Assembly: GCA_964412105.1 (NCBI GenBank)
Contig: CAYPNM010000008.1
Location: forward strand, 30,312 to 94,311
DNA: 64,000 nucleotides
Origin: JAKAGZ01 sp964412105
Lineage (GTDB): Bacteria > Bacteroidota > Ignavibacteria > Ignavibacteriales > Ignavibacteriaceae
Reading direction: 5' to 3'
Translations under genes and position numbers: made by a program
The notes under the pieces: generated by a model
The model's database searches: none
Told to the model about the DNA's origin: nothing
The model's input: only the letters and a program-made list of their open reading frames with translations
Shown: positions 24,938-33,538 of the stretch, one piece after another
How positions within the stretch are numbered: the stretch's first letter is position 1
Layout: each line of letters starts with the position of its first letter

Positions 24938-27184
24938 ATGGCTATAGAAACAAAAGTCGGGGTTTATTTATGCTCCGGATGTGGTATTGGAGAAACTCTG
25001 AATTTTGATCAGATAATTAAAGTCGCATCAAATGAAAATAAAGTTCCGATCTGTAAAGTAGATAACTGGCTTTGCAGTGAAGATTGTATCGGAACTATTA
25101 AAAAAGACATTGAAAATGAAGGATTAAACAGGGTTGTGATAGGAGCTTGCTCAGGTAGATTTCTGCAGGATAAATTTAAGTTCGATTCAAAAATTTTAGT
25201 GGATAGGGTAAACTTGAGAGAGAACGTTGCTTGGAGCCATAAACCAAATGACGAAGATACTCAAATGCTTGCAGAAGATTATGTTCGCATGGGAATAGCA
25301 AAAGTTAGGAATAGCGAGCCACCTGAATCATTCAAAAGGGATATTAATGAGACCATAATGGTTGTTGGTGGTGGAATTTGCGGCTTGACTTCTGCGCTTG
25401 CTTCAGCCAAAGCGGGATATTCAGTCATTTTAACTGAAAAAGAAAATCAACTGGGTGGGTGGCTGAATAAATGCTATAAGACTGTTCCTTCACAATTTCC
25501 ATTTCTAGAGCCTGAAGACTCTAAAGTGGATGAGCTGATTTCTGAAGTGGAATCAAATGATAAAATAAAGACTATAAAAACCTGCTTGATTGATAAAGTT
25601 TCAGGAGAACCGGGTAATTTCAATGTTGAATTAACAATAAATAAATCTCAAAAGGAGAATATAAAAGTAGGCGCTATTGTTCAGGCAACAGGAGCAAAAG
25701 AATATAATCCTGAAAAGTTAGCTGATTTAGGATATGGAAAATTTGAAAATGTAATTACAAGTAACCAATTAGAAGAGCATTTTAAAAATAATGGCGGAAG
25801 TAAAGACGGATGGAATAGTCAGCCTTTAAAAGCTGTGACATTTATACAATGTGCCGGTTCACGGGATGAAAAACATTTACCTTATTGTTCATCCGAGTGT
25901 TGTTCAAATTCATTAAAGCAGTCGTTGTACATAAGAGAGAAGTATCCTGATGCTCTTATTTACATAATTTATAAGGATATGCGTACTCCGGCGGGGCTTG
26001 AACTCTTTTATAAGCGAGTACAGAACGAAGACAACGTATTCCTTACAAAAGGAGATGTTGTTAATATTGATAAATTAGAAGACGGTCAGATACTTGTAGA
26101 TATTGATAACACGTTATTAGGTGATAAAATTCAGGTCCAGTCAGATTTGGTAGTGTTGGCTACCGGAATAGTGCCGTCCACATTAGCAGGAAATTTTGAG
26201 ACGTCAGTCGGTAAGAATGAGAATGTTGAAGAAGGGAAGACGCTCGATGGCAAAAAAGTTGCCGCATCAGCTGAAGCCGGAGCAAAGATATTAAATCTAA
26301 CCTATAGACAGGGAACAGATTTACCTGTGCTAAAGTACGGTTTCCCGGATTCGCATTATATCTGCTTTCCGTATGAAACGAGAAGGACAGGAATTTACGC
26401 TGCTGGCTCGGTAAGACATCCAATGGACATTTCTGATAGCAAAGCTGACGCTTATGGTGCAACATTAAAAGCAATTCAACTTTTAAATGCAGCAAAACAA
26501 GGCAAAGCTGTTCATCCAAGATCAGGCGATTTATCATATCCGGATTTTTTCCTCCAACGTTGTACTCAATGTAAGAGATGCACGGAAGAATGTCCTTTTG
26601 GTACATTGGATGAAGATGAAAAAGGTACGCCATTGCCTAATTTAACAAGATGTCGTCGATGCGGAATATGCCTTGGTGCTTGTCCCGAAAGAATTATTTC
26701 TTTTAAAGATTATTCTGTTCATATGATATCCTCAATGATAAAGGCTGTTGAAATTCCTGATGAAGATGAGGAAAAACCAAGAATACTCGCATTCCTTTGT
26801 GAGAACGACGCTTATCCGTCACTTGATACAGCTGGAAGGAACAGATTTCAGTATGATCCGAACATAAGAGTCATTCCAGTAAGATGCCTTGGTTCGGTAA
26901 ATACTGTTTGGGTTGCAGATGCTCTTTCAAGGGGCTTTGACGGAGTGCTTATGATTGGTTGTAAATATGGTGATGATTATCAATGCCACTTTATTAAAGG
27001 GAGTGAACTTGCAAACAAAAGGATGGAAAATGTTCAGGAAAAATTGAAACAGCTTGTTCTTGAACCGGAAAGAGTGAAACTGTTAACGCTTTCGATAGAT
27101 GAATATCAAAAAATACCACAGATATTTAATGATTTCGCAGAAGAAATCAGGGAGATTGGTCCCAATCCATACAAAGGAATGTGA
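24938..27184 (+). CDS. qmoB: QmoB, HdrA-MvhD-like subunit
   Basis: A 748-residue flavoprotein. It has an N-terminal cysteine region (L-C-S-G-C-G), the FAD site V-V-G-G-G-I-C-G-L-T, the F-I-Q-C-A-G-S-R-D-E signature, two [4Fe-4S] motifs (C-T-Q-C-K-R-C-T-E-E-C-P and C-R-R-C-G-I-C-L-G-A-C-P near 540-585) and a C-terminal MvhD-like domain (residues about 615-748). The domain order matches QmoB. qmoC does not follow; it lies 5 kb downstream beyond sat and aprBA, a split of the usual qmoABC order. Confidence 0.95.
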   Translation: MAIETKVGVYLCSGCGIGETLNFDQIIKVASNENKVPICKVDNWLCSEDCIGTIKKDIENEGLNRVVIGACSGRFLQDKFKFDSKILVDRVNLRENVAWSHKPNDEDTQMLAEDYVRMGIAKVRNSEPPESFKRDINETIMVVGGGICGLTSALASAKAGYSVILTEKENQLGGWLNKCYKTVPSQFPFLEPEDSKVDELISEVESNDKIKTIKTCLIDKVSGEPGNFNVELTINKSQKENIKVGAIVQATGAKEYNPEKLADLGYGKFENVITSNQLEEHFKNNGGSKDGWNSQPLKAVTFIQCAGSRDEKHLPYCSSECCSNSLKQSLYIREKYPDALIYIIYKDMRTPAGLELFYKRVQNEDNVFLTKGDVVNIDKLEDGQILVDIDNTLLGDKIQVQSDLVVLATGIVPSTLAGNFETSVGKNENVEEGKTLDGKKVAASAEAGAKILNLTYRQGTDLPVLKYGFPDSHYICFPYETRRTGIYAAGSVRHPMDISDSKADAYGATLKAIQLLNAAKQGKAVHPRSGDLSYPDFFLQRCTQCKRCTEECPFGTLDEDEKGTPLPNLTRCRRCGICLGACPERIISFKDYSVHMISSMIKAVEIPDEDEEKPRILAFLCENDAYPSLDTAGRNRFQYDPNIRVIPVRCLGSVNTVWVADALSRGFDGVLMIGCKYGDDYQCHFIKGSELANKRMENVQEKLKQLVLEPERVKLLTLSIDEYQKIPQIFNDFAEEIREIGPNPYKGM

Positions 27185-27245
27185 AAGGCTTTGGGATTAA
27201 AAACTAAGGATTGGATCGATTAAAAGGTTAAAAAATTAAAAGATT

Positions 27246-27330
27246 GCGAAGGATTTTAAATAGTGTTTTATGTTGTGAGTTAAACAACAACACGATTACA
27301 AAACCTAATAACAAATTGCATTTCCTTCGC
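27246..27330 (+). promoter_or_regulatory. Structured leader region upstream of sat
   Basis: Arms GCGAAGGA (27246-27253) and TCCTTCGC (27323-27330) pair perfectly over 8 bases around a 69-base loop. The loop contains a small GTTGT/ACAAC hairpin and the 13-mer shared with the dsrA leader (27296-27308). The region lies 66 bases before the sat start and probably holds the sat promoter or operator. No -10/-35 pair is convincing. Confidence 0.35.
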
Positions 27331-27396
27331 TTCAAACATAAGTTTTTATAGGAAGTTTATTTCAATATATAAAATAAAATTGTCAAAGGAGTCATT

Positions 27397-28638
27397 ATGG
27401 TGGAATCTGTTTTGATAAAACCTCATGGAAGTAATAAATTAAAGATTTTGCTCCTTGCAGGTGAGGAAAAGAAAGAGGAGTTAAAGAAGGCCTCTACCTT
27501 AAAAAAGATTTCCATTTCAAGCCGTGAAACCGGTGATCTTATAATGCTGGGGATTGGGGGTTTTACACCGCTAAATGGTTTTATGGGACATGATGATTGG
27601 AAAGGTATTTGTAAAGATATGAAAATGGCAAATGGTTTATTCTGGCCCATTCCTATCACACTTTCCGTCTCTGGAGATGTTGCAAAATCATTAAAGATAA
27701 ATGAAGAGGTTACCCTTGTTAGTAATGAGACCAACGAGATTATGGGTACGATGAAAATTAAAGAAAAATATCAGGTAGATAAAAACTTTGAATGTAAACA
27801 TGTATTTGCAACAGATGATCCTGAACACCCGGGTGTAAAGATGGTTATGGAACAAAAAGAGTGGAATATTGCAGGCCCGGTTAAAGTCCTTTCTGAAAGT
27901 TATTTCCCGAAAGAATTTAAGGAATTGTATCAAAGACCGGCTGAGAGTAGAGCCATATTTGCTGCTAAGGGGTGGAGAACGATAGCTGCACTCCAGCTTC
28001 GAAATCCCATGCATAGATCTCACGAATATCTTGCAAAAATTGCACTCGAAGTAAGTGATGGTCTTTATATTCATCAGCTGGTAGGAAAGCTAAAGCCTGG
28101 AGATATACCTGCAGAAGTTCGTACTAAGTGTATAAATATTTTAGTAGAAAATTATTTTGTAAAAGATAGCGTCGTTTGTGGCGGTTATCCCCTCGATATG
28201 CGTTATGCCGGTCCGAGAGAAGCATTGCTTCATGGCGTCTTCAGACAGAATTTCGGCTGTACTCATCTTATTGTTGGTCGCGATCACGCCGGCGTTGGAA
28301 ATTATTATGGTCCGTTCGACGCGCAAAATATATTCCACGAAATCCCCGAGAATGCTCTTTTATTAAAGCCACTTCCAATAGACTGGACATTCTGGTGCTA
28401 CAAGTGTGGTGGAATGGCATCAATGAAAACCTGTCCTCATAAAAAAGAAGATAGACTTTTCTTAAGCGGTACAGCTCTCAGAAAAACTCTTTCCGAAGGC
28501 GGAGAGGTTCCTGCTGAGTTCAGTCGTCCTGAAGTTTTGTCTATTCTAAGAGAGTATTATTCGAATCTTGAAGAGAAAGTCGAAATCAAAATGCACCAAT
28601 TCGCTACGGGGGATATGGAAGCAAAAGACAAAAAGTAA
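27397..28638 (+). CDS. sat: Dissimilatory ATP sulfurylase
   Basis: Activates sulfate with ATP to APS and pyrophosphate in the cytoplasm. The 413-residue single-domain form without an APS-kinase extension is typical of dissimilatory Sat. Active-site motifs are Q-L-R-N-P-M-H-R-S-H-E (about 197-207) and G-R-D-H-A-G-V-G. A cysteine pair C-Y-K-C followed by C-P-H near residue 335 fits the zinc site known in related enzymes. A strong AAAGGAG site precedes the ATG. Pyrophosphate produced here would feed the HppA pump at 3521. Confidence 0.97.
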   Translation: MVESVLIKPHGSNKLKILLLAGEEKKEELKKASTLKKISISSRETGDLIMLGIGGFTPLNGFMGHDDWKGICKDMKMANGLFWPIPITLSVSGDVAKSLKINEEVTLVSNETNEIMGTMKIKEKYQVDKNFECKHVFATDDPEHPGVKMVMEQKEWNIAGPVKVLSESYFPKEFKELYQRPAESRAIFAAKGWRTIAALQLRNPMHRSHEYLAKIALEVSDGLYIHQLVGKLKPGDIPAEVRTKCINILVENYFVKDSVVCGGYPLDMRYAGPREALLHGVFRQNFGCTHLIVGRDHAGVGNYYGPFDAQNIFHEIPENALLLKPLPIDWTFWCYKCGGMASMKTCPHKKEDRLFLSGTALRKTLSEGGEVPAEFSRPEVLSILREYYSNLEEKVEIKMHQFATGDMEAKDKK

Positions 28639-28664
28639 TTGCATAGTTCTTATTCTTACTATAC

Positions 28665-28723
28665 AAGATATTTTTTCACAGCTTAAAGTGTGAAGACAAA
28701 TGTGCTTAAGAGAAAAATATCTT
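28665..28723 (+). promoter_or_regulatory. AU-rich stem-loop between sat and aprB
   Basis: Arms 28665-28675 and 28713-28723 are perfectly complementary over 11 bases. A smaller hairpin (TCACA at 28676-28680 with TGTGA at 28689-28693) lies inside, and a U-rich stretch follows. It could be a weak terminator or attenuator setting the Sat:Apr ratio, or an mRNA-stability element. The stem is mostly A-U, so its strength is limited. Confidence 0.4.
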
Positions 28724-28757
28724 TCTTATTTAATTAAATATAAAAGGAGATAAGCTA

Positions 28758-29201
28758 ATGCCGAGTTATGTAATTCCTGATAAATGCGACGGATGTAAAG
28801 CACTGGATAAAACAGCATGCCAGTACATCTGTCCAAATGACTTAATGGTGTTAGACAAGGGAATATCAAAGGCGTATAATCGTGAACCGGAAATGTGTTG
28901 GGAATGTTACAATTGCGTTAAGATTTGTCCCAACCAGGCAATTGAAGTACGCGGTTATGCAGATTTTGTACCTCTTGGAGCAACTGTTACACCAATGAGA
29001 AGTACCGATTCCATTATGTGGACTATCAAATTCCGTAATGGTACTTTGAAAAGATTTAAATTTCCTATTCGTACAACTGAAGAAGGGAAAGCTGTTCCCG
29101 ACGGTGGTTGGAAAACAAACAGCGATGACCTTAAGAGCCCGGTACTTTTTACTGAGCCCGATTCTTTAGGTCTTCCCGATGTAGTCACAATTAAAAATTA
29201 G
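28758..29201 (+). CDS. aprB: APS reductase beta subunit
   Basis: Ferredoxin-like subunit passing electrons to AprA. Two [4Fe-4S] motifs are present: C-D-G-C-K-A with C-Q-Y-I-C-P (residues about 10-25) and C-W-E-C-Y-N-C-V-K-I-C-P (about 47-57). The C-terminal beta region wraps AprA in known structures. The 147 residues are normal. An AAAGGAGA site lies upstream. aprA starts 16 bases after the stop. Confidence 0.97.
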   Translation: MPSYVIPDKCDGCKALDKTACQYICPNDLMVLDKGISKAYNREPEMCWECYNCVKICPNQAIEVRGYADFVPLGATVTPMRSTDSIMWTIKFRNGTLKRFKFPIRTTEEGKAVPDGGWKTNSDDLKSPVLFTEPDSLGLPDVVTIKN

Positions 29202-29217
29202 GAGAGGGTAAAAAATT

Positions 29218-31092
29218 ATGGCAAACTTTAAAACAGAAGAAGTCAATACCGACTTGTTGATTGTCGGTGGTGGTATGGCTGCTTGTGGCGCAGCAGTAGA
29301 AGCAGCACACTGGGCAAAAAAACATAATCTCAAAGTTACCCTCGTAGATAAAGCAGCAGTTGATAGAAGCGGAGCTGTGGCTATGGGGCTTTCGGCTATT
29401 AACCAGTATGTTGGTATTAAAGATGGCGAAAACACTGTTGAAGATTATGTTCGTTATGTTAAAAATGATTTGATGGGCATTACACGTGAAGATTTAGTAT
29501 ACAACATTGCTCGTCATGTCGATTCTACGGTTCATTTATTTGAAAAGTGGGGACTTCCGATCTGGAAGGACAGCGAAGGCAAATATGTTCATGAAGGAAG
29601 ATGGCAGTTAATGATTAACGGTGAATCTTATAAAGTTGTTGTTGCCGAAGCTACAAAGAACGCAATTGGTTCTGAAAATATTTATGAAAGAGTATTTATA
29701 GTTGGTCCAATAATGGACGGAGATGTTTGCGTTGGCGCCGTTGGATTCAGCGTTCGTGAAGAAAAATTCTATGTATTTAAAGCAAAAGCAGTTCTCGTAG
29801 CAATGGGCGGAGCAGTTCACGTATTCAAGCCACGTTCATCAGGTGAAGGACTTGGCCGCGCATGGTACCCGCCATGGAATTCTGGTTCAAGCGCATACTT
29901 TACTCTTAAAGCAGGTGCTGAAATGACTTGCCAGGAGGTTCGCTTTATTCCTGTAAGATTTAAAGATGCATATGGTCCTGTAGGTGCTTGGTTCCTGTTA
30001 TTTAAATCCCAGGCTACTAATGGGCTCGATCAAAATTATATGGTTGAAAATAAGAATGAGCTCGAAAAATGGGTTCCTTATGGTAAAGTAAAACCTGTTC
30101 CTGCAAATCTTCGTAACTGGTTAATGATGATAGATGTAATGGACGGTAAGGGCCCAATCTATATGAAGACAGAAGAGGCAATAAAGAAAATTGCATCTGA
30201 AGCTGGAGATGAAAAAGCAGCTAAGAAAAAACTGAAAGAACTTGAAGCAGAGGCTTGGGAGGATTTTCTTGATATGACAATTTCTCAGGCAATTCTTTGG
30301 GCAGGAACTAATACTGCTCCTGAAGAAACTCCTTCTGAAATTGCTGCTGCTGAACCATACTTTATCGGTTCACATTCAGGCGCTTCAGGTGCTTGGGTAA
30401 GCGGACCACAAGATATAGCCCCGAAAGACTATTATTGGGGATATCCTAATATGTCAACAGTAAAAGGTATTTTCTGTGCTGGTGATGCTTCCGGCGCTTC
30501 AAGTCATAAATTCTCGTCAGGTTCTTGTACTGAAGGACGTATTGCAGCAAAGGCTGCAATAGATTATATAGTTGATAATCCGAATTCAACTAAATATAAT
30601 CAGGACGAAATTGATGCGATGAAAGCAGAAATATTGAAGCCTCTTGAGCTCTATGATGAGTTTAGCAAAGGTTCCAGTGATCCTGATGTTAATCCAAATT
30701 ATATAAAGCCAAAAATGTTTATGTTCAGGCTCCAAAAAATTATGGATGAATATGCTGGTGGTGTATCTTCACAATTCAAAACCAGTAAGAAACTTCTTGA
30801 GAAAGGTCTTAATCTTCTTGAATATCTTAAAGAGGATTCCAAGAAACTGGCAGCAGGCGACCTGCATGAATTAATGAGATGCTGGGAAAATGTTCATAGG
30901 ATGTGGCAGGCGGAAGCTCACGTCAGAGCTATCCTATTCCGTGAAGAAACCAGATGGCCAGGGTACTATTTCCGCTCTGATAAACCGGATATGGACGAGA
31001 AGGACTGGAAAGTATTCGTTAATATGAAATGGGATCCCAAGAGTGACAAATGGGATGTCTTTTCGAGGCCGATAATTTCAATAGTTAATTAG
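29218..31092 (+). CDS. aprA: APS reductase alpha subunit
   Basis: FAD enzyme reducing APS to sulfite and AMP, related to fumarate reductase flavoproteins. FAD motif I-V-G-G-G-M-A-A-C-G-A-A is near the N-terminus, with D-R-S-G-A-V-A-M-G-L-S-A-I-N binding the isoalloxazine. The later S-G-S-C-T-E-G-R-I-A-A-K-A closes the FAD site. The 624 residues are slightly short but within the family. A GGAG site precedes the ATG. A strong intrinsic terminator ends this transcript 55 bases after the stop. Confidence 0.97.
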   Translation: MANFKTEEVNTDLLIVGGGMAACGAAVEAAHWAKKHNLKVTLVDKAAVDRSGAVAMGLSAINQYVGIKDGENTVEDYVRYVKNDLMGITREDLVYNIARHVDSTVHLFEKWGLPIWKDSEGKYVHEGRWQLMINGESYKVVVAEATKNAIGSENIYERVFIVGPIMDGDVCVGAVGFSVREEKFYVFKAKAVLVAMGGAVHVFKPRSSGEGLGRAWYPPWNSGSSAYFTLKAGAEMTCQEVRFIPVRFKDAYGPVGAWFLLFKSQATNGLDQNYMVENKNELEKWVPYGKVKPVPANLRNWLMMIDVMDGKGPIYMKTEEAIKKIASEAGDEKAAKKKLKELEAEAWEDFLDMTISQAILWAGTNTAPEETPSEIAAAEPYFIGSHSGASGAWVSGPQDIAPKDYYWGYPNMSTVKGIFCAGDASGASSHKFSSGSCTEGRIAAKAAIDYIVDNPNSTKYNQDEIDAMKAEILKPLELYDEFSKGSSDPDVNPNYIKPKMFMFRLQKIMDEYAGGVSSQFKTSKKLLEKGLNLLEYLKEDSKKLAAGDLHELMRCWENVHRMWQAEAHVRAILFREETRWPGYYFRSDKPDMDEKDWKVFVNMKWDPKSDKWDVFSRPIISIVN

Positions 31093-31146
31093 CTTTATCT
31101 TAGCTAGGAATAGGGGGATTATCTTTTGAATAAAGCTAAAAAACAG

Positions 31147-31183
31147 AAGGGAATCCCTTTAAGAGTGGGATTCCCTTTTTTAT
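31147..31183 (+). terminator. Rho-independent terminator after aprA
   Basis: An 11-base perfect stem (AAGGGAATCCC at 31147-31157 with its complement at 31167-31177) has a 9-base loop and a following U-run. This is the clearest terminator in the sulfate block. It separates sat-aprBA from the zinc-ribbon/YkgJ/qmoC genes. Confidence 0.92.
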
Positions 31184-31215
31184 TGGCGACTCTTTAAATA
31201 TTATAAACTAATAAA

Positions 31216-31491
31216 ATGCTGAAACTTATGGGAAAAAGAATTTATAAGTGTCCTCACTGCAACCAGGAATTAAAAAAGTGGCAATGCCCGCCGGAATCCT
31301 CTTGGGGAGTTGAATATATGTATGTCTGTTTTAATGATGAATGTTCGTATTTCGTAAATGGCTGGGAATGGATGAAGGATAAATTCAATCAAAAAGTTTC
31401 ATACAGGTATAGATACAATTCCATTACAGGGCAGTCAGGACCATTACCGGTCTGGTCAAAAGAGGCACTAAGAGATTATATTATTGAATGA
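31216..31491 (+). CDS. Small zinc-ribbon protein near aprBA/qmoC
   Basis: A 91-residue protein with two cysteine pairs, C-P-H-C at about 12-15 and C-F-N-D-E-C at about 38-43, plus C-P-P in between. This resembles Ogr/Delta-type or rubredoxin-like zinc folds. The second half is rich in aromatic residues (W-E-W-M-K-D-K-F, Y-R-Y-R-Y). Start ATG 31216 or 31228; neither has a good ribosome-binding site. It lies after the aprA terminator and upstream of the YkgJ-like and qmoC genes. A specific function is not known to me. Confidence 0.6.
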   Translation: MLKLMGKRIYKCPHCNQELKKWQCPPESSWGVEYMYVCFNDECSYFVNGWEWMKDKFNQKVSYRYRYNSITGQSGPLPVWSKEALRDYIIE

Positions 31492-31544
31492 GAAAATAAT
31501 TCTTATTTGAAAAGTTTTAGCGGACAATACAAAAGGCAGGAATT

Positions 31545-32324
31545 ATGGAAGCAATTAGAAAATTAAAAGAAACAATACTAAATGAATACCCCAAACTCAA
31601 CAAAAAAAGCGAATTCTGTTTCAATTGTCATAAAAATATAAGTTGTTTTAATAAATGTTGTACAGACGTCAACATTTTTCTAACTCCTTATGATATCATC
31701 CGGTTGAAGAACAGACTGAAAATTTCTTCTCAGGAGTTTCTGGATAAATATACATTACTTCCTATTGACGATAAACAAAAACATCCTGTGGTGATGCTGA
31801 AAATGAATGAAAATGAAGAAAAGTCCTGTCCTTTTGTCGGCAATGATGGTTGCTCTGTTTATGAGGACAGACCATGGTCCTGTAGGATGTTTCCATTGGG
31901 CGTGGCTTCCCCAAAAGATAAAACTATTTCTGGAGACAAAGAGTTTTATTTTATTCTTGAGGAACCGGTTTGTCAGGGCTATAATGAAAATAAAGAATGG
32001 ACTGTTGAAGAATGGATGCAGGATCAGAAAGTGGACGAATATGTCCAAATGGGAGAATTATTTAAAGAGGTTTCTCTTCATGATTATCTACAAAAAGGTA
32101 AACAGCTTGAGCCTGCAAAACAAGAAATGTTCTATACGGTTTGTTATAATATCGATAAGTTCAGAGAATTTGTTTTTAAAAGCACTCTCTTAGAAAGATT
32201 TGAAGTTGATAAGGAAACCGTAAAAAAAATTAAGAAGGATGACTCGGAATTACTAAAATTTGGTCTTAATTGGCTAAAGTTTAGTCTGTACGGAGAAAAA
32301 ACGATGAAAATTAAAAAGCAATAA
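31545..32324 (+). CDS. YkgJ-family cysteine-cluster protein
   Basis: The N-terminal half carries the family's clustered cysteines: F-C-F-N-C-H-K-N-I-S-C-F-N-K-C-C (about residues 24-39), then S-C-P-F and G-C-S-V-Y and R-P-W-S-C-R-M-F-P. These bind zinc or an FeS cluster. The family is often labelled Fe-S oxidoreductase, but its reaction is unknown. The C-terminal 120 residues have no motif that I recognise. It is 53 bases after the zinc-ribbon gene and 19 before qmoC, so all three are probably one transcript. An accessory or assembly role for QmoC or AprBA is inferred from context only. Confidence 0.75.
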   Translation: MEAIRKLKETILNEYPKLNKKSEFCFNCHKNISCFNKCCTDVNIFLTPYDIIRLKNRLKISSQEFLDKYTLLPIDDKQKHPVVMLKMNENEEKSCPFVGNDGCSVYEDRPWSCRMFPLGVASPKDKTISGDKEFYFILEEPVCQGYNENKEWTVEEWMQDQKVDEYVQMGELFKEVSLHDYLQKGKQLEPAKQEMFYTVCYNIDKFREFVFKSTLLERFEVDKETVKKIKKDDSELLKFGLNWLKFSLYGEKTMKIKKQ

Positions 32325-32343
32325 TTATAATACGGACTGTCCC

Positions 32344-33507
32344 ATGAACGATAGAAATTTAATAAAACCGGACACACAATTTATTAATTACATTAAGGAG
32401 AATGGAGGCGACACACTTAAAAAATGCTTTCAGTGTGCCTCGTGTTCTGTTGTTTGTTCGTTAAGCCCGCAGGATAATTCATTTCCGCGAAAAGAAATGA
32501 TTTCAGCGAGCTGGGGGCAAAAAGATAAACTGCTATCTGATCCTGACATCTGGCTATGTCATGGATGCACTGATTGTAACACATATTGTCCGAGGGGTGC
32601 TAAACCTGCGGATGTTTTAGGTGCTATACGTTCATACGTAACCGAGTTTTTTGCGTTTCCAAAATTTATGGGAACAGCCTTAAAAAAACCGAAATTTCTA
32701 ATACCTTTGCTTTTAGTTCCTTTCATAATATTATTTGCGATATTATACATTAATTTAGGTGGGGACTTTTCTCAACTTAAGAGTGGCGATATAATTTTCG
32801 CAAGGTTCTTTCCTCATGGTATCCTGGAAGCTTTTTTTATTGGAGGTAATGTACTCATTTTTGCTTTTGCCGGAATTGGATTATATAGATACTGGCAAAA
32901 TCTGAATTCATTTGTTGTCAATAATAAAAAGAAAAGTTTTATCAGTGTCTTAATAAAAACTGTTTCAGAAATATTAACGCATAAAAATTTTAATGAATGC
33001 TCTACTAATTCAACCAGATTTTGGGGACATTTATTAATTTTTTACGGTTTCATCGGTGCAATGGCGACAGCGGGTCTGGCTCTTGGTGCGGATATTTTCT
33101 TTAATTTTCAGGCCCCGATACCACTATTTAATCCGATTAAAATTTTAGGCAATCTAAGCGGGTTGTTACTATTAATTGGCAGCACCCTAGTTATTATTAA
33201 GAGGATGCGCACAAAAGATAACTTAGGGAGCAATACATATAGTGATTGGATTCTAGTTCTAGCTGTGTTTGGAGTTGCACTTACAGGTTTATTAACGGAA
33301 GCGATGAGATTAACGGCAACACCATTTATAGCTTACAATACTTATTATCTTCATCTTGTATTAATATTTTTCCTCCTTTGGTATGCGCCATATTCCAAAC
33401 TGGCTCATATGTTTTACAGAACATTGGCATTGGTTTATTTAAGGATGAATAGCAGAGATAAAAAGCCTGAAGTATTTAGCTCTGTAAAAATTGGTGCTGC
33501 GTTTTAA
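32344..33507 (+). CDS. qmoC: QmoC, HdrC-cytochrome b fusion subunit
   Basis: Membrane subunit of QmoABC. The N-terminal HdrC-like domain has C-F-Q-C-A-S-C-S-V-V-C and C-H-G-C-T-D-C-N-T-Y-C-P-R-G (residues about 28-90). The C-terminal half is a NarI-like cytochrome b with about six helices and candidate haem histidines in F-W-G-H-L-L-I-F and Y-L-H-L-V-L-I-F followed by K-L-A-H-M. The 387 residues are typical. It is separated from qmoAB by sat and aprBA. It is the last + strand gene before the convergent - strand block, with only 31 bases between the stops. Confidence 0.95.
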   Translation: MNDRNLIKPDTQFINYIKENGGDTLKKCFQCASCSVVCSLSPQDNSFPRKEMISASWGQKDKLLSDPDIWLCHGCTDCNTYCPRGAKPADVLGAIRSYVTEFFAFPKFMGTALKKPKFLIPLLLVPFIILFAILYINLGGDFSQLKSGDIIFARFFPHGILEAFFIGGNVLIFAFAGIGLYRYWQNLNSFVVNNKKKSFISVLIKTVSEILTHKNFNECSTNSTRFWGHLLIFYGFIGAMATAGLALGADIFFNFQAPIPLFNPIKILGNLSGLLLLIGSTLVIIKRMRTKDNLGSNTYSDWILVLAVFGVALTGLLTEAMRLTATPFIAYNTYYLHLVLIFFLLWYAPYSKLAHMFYRTLALVYLRMNSRDKKPEVFSSVKIGAAF

Positions 33508-33538
33508 TTAGGAATAGCAATAAGTTTTCTTTTTCGCT

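Noticed and set aside
26160..26633. 157-residue reading frame on the - strand within qmoB
   Set aside because: It is fully inside qmoB, which has continuous domain support; the peptide shows no motif and no ribosome-binding site.
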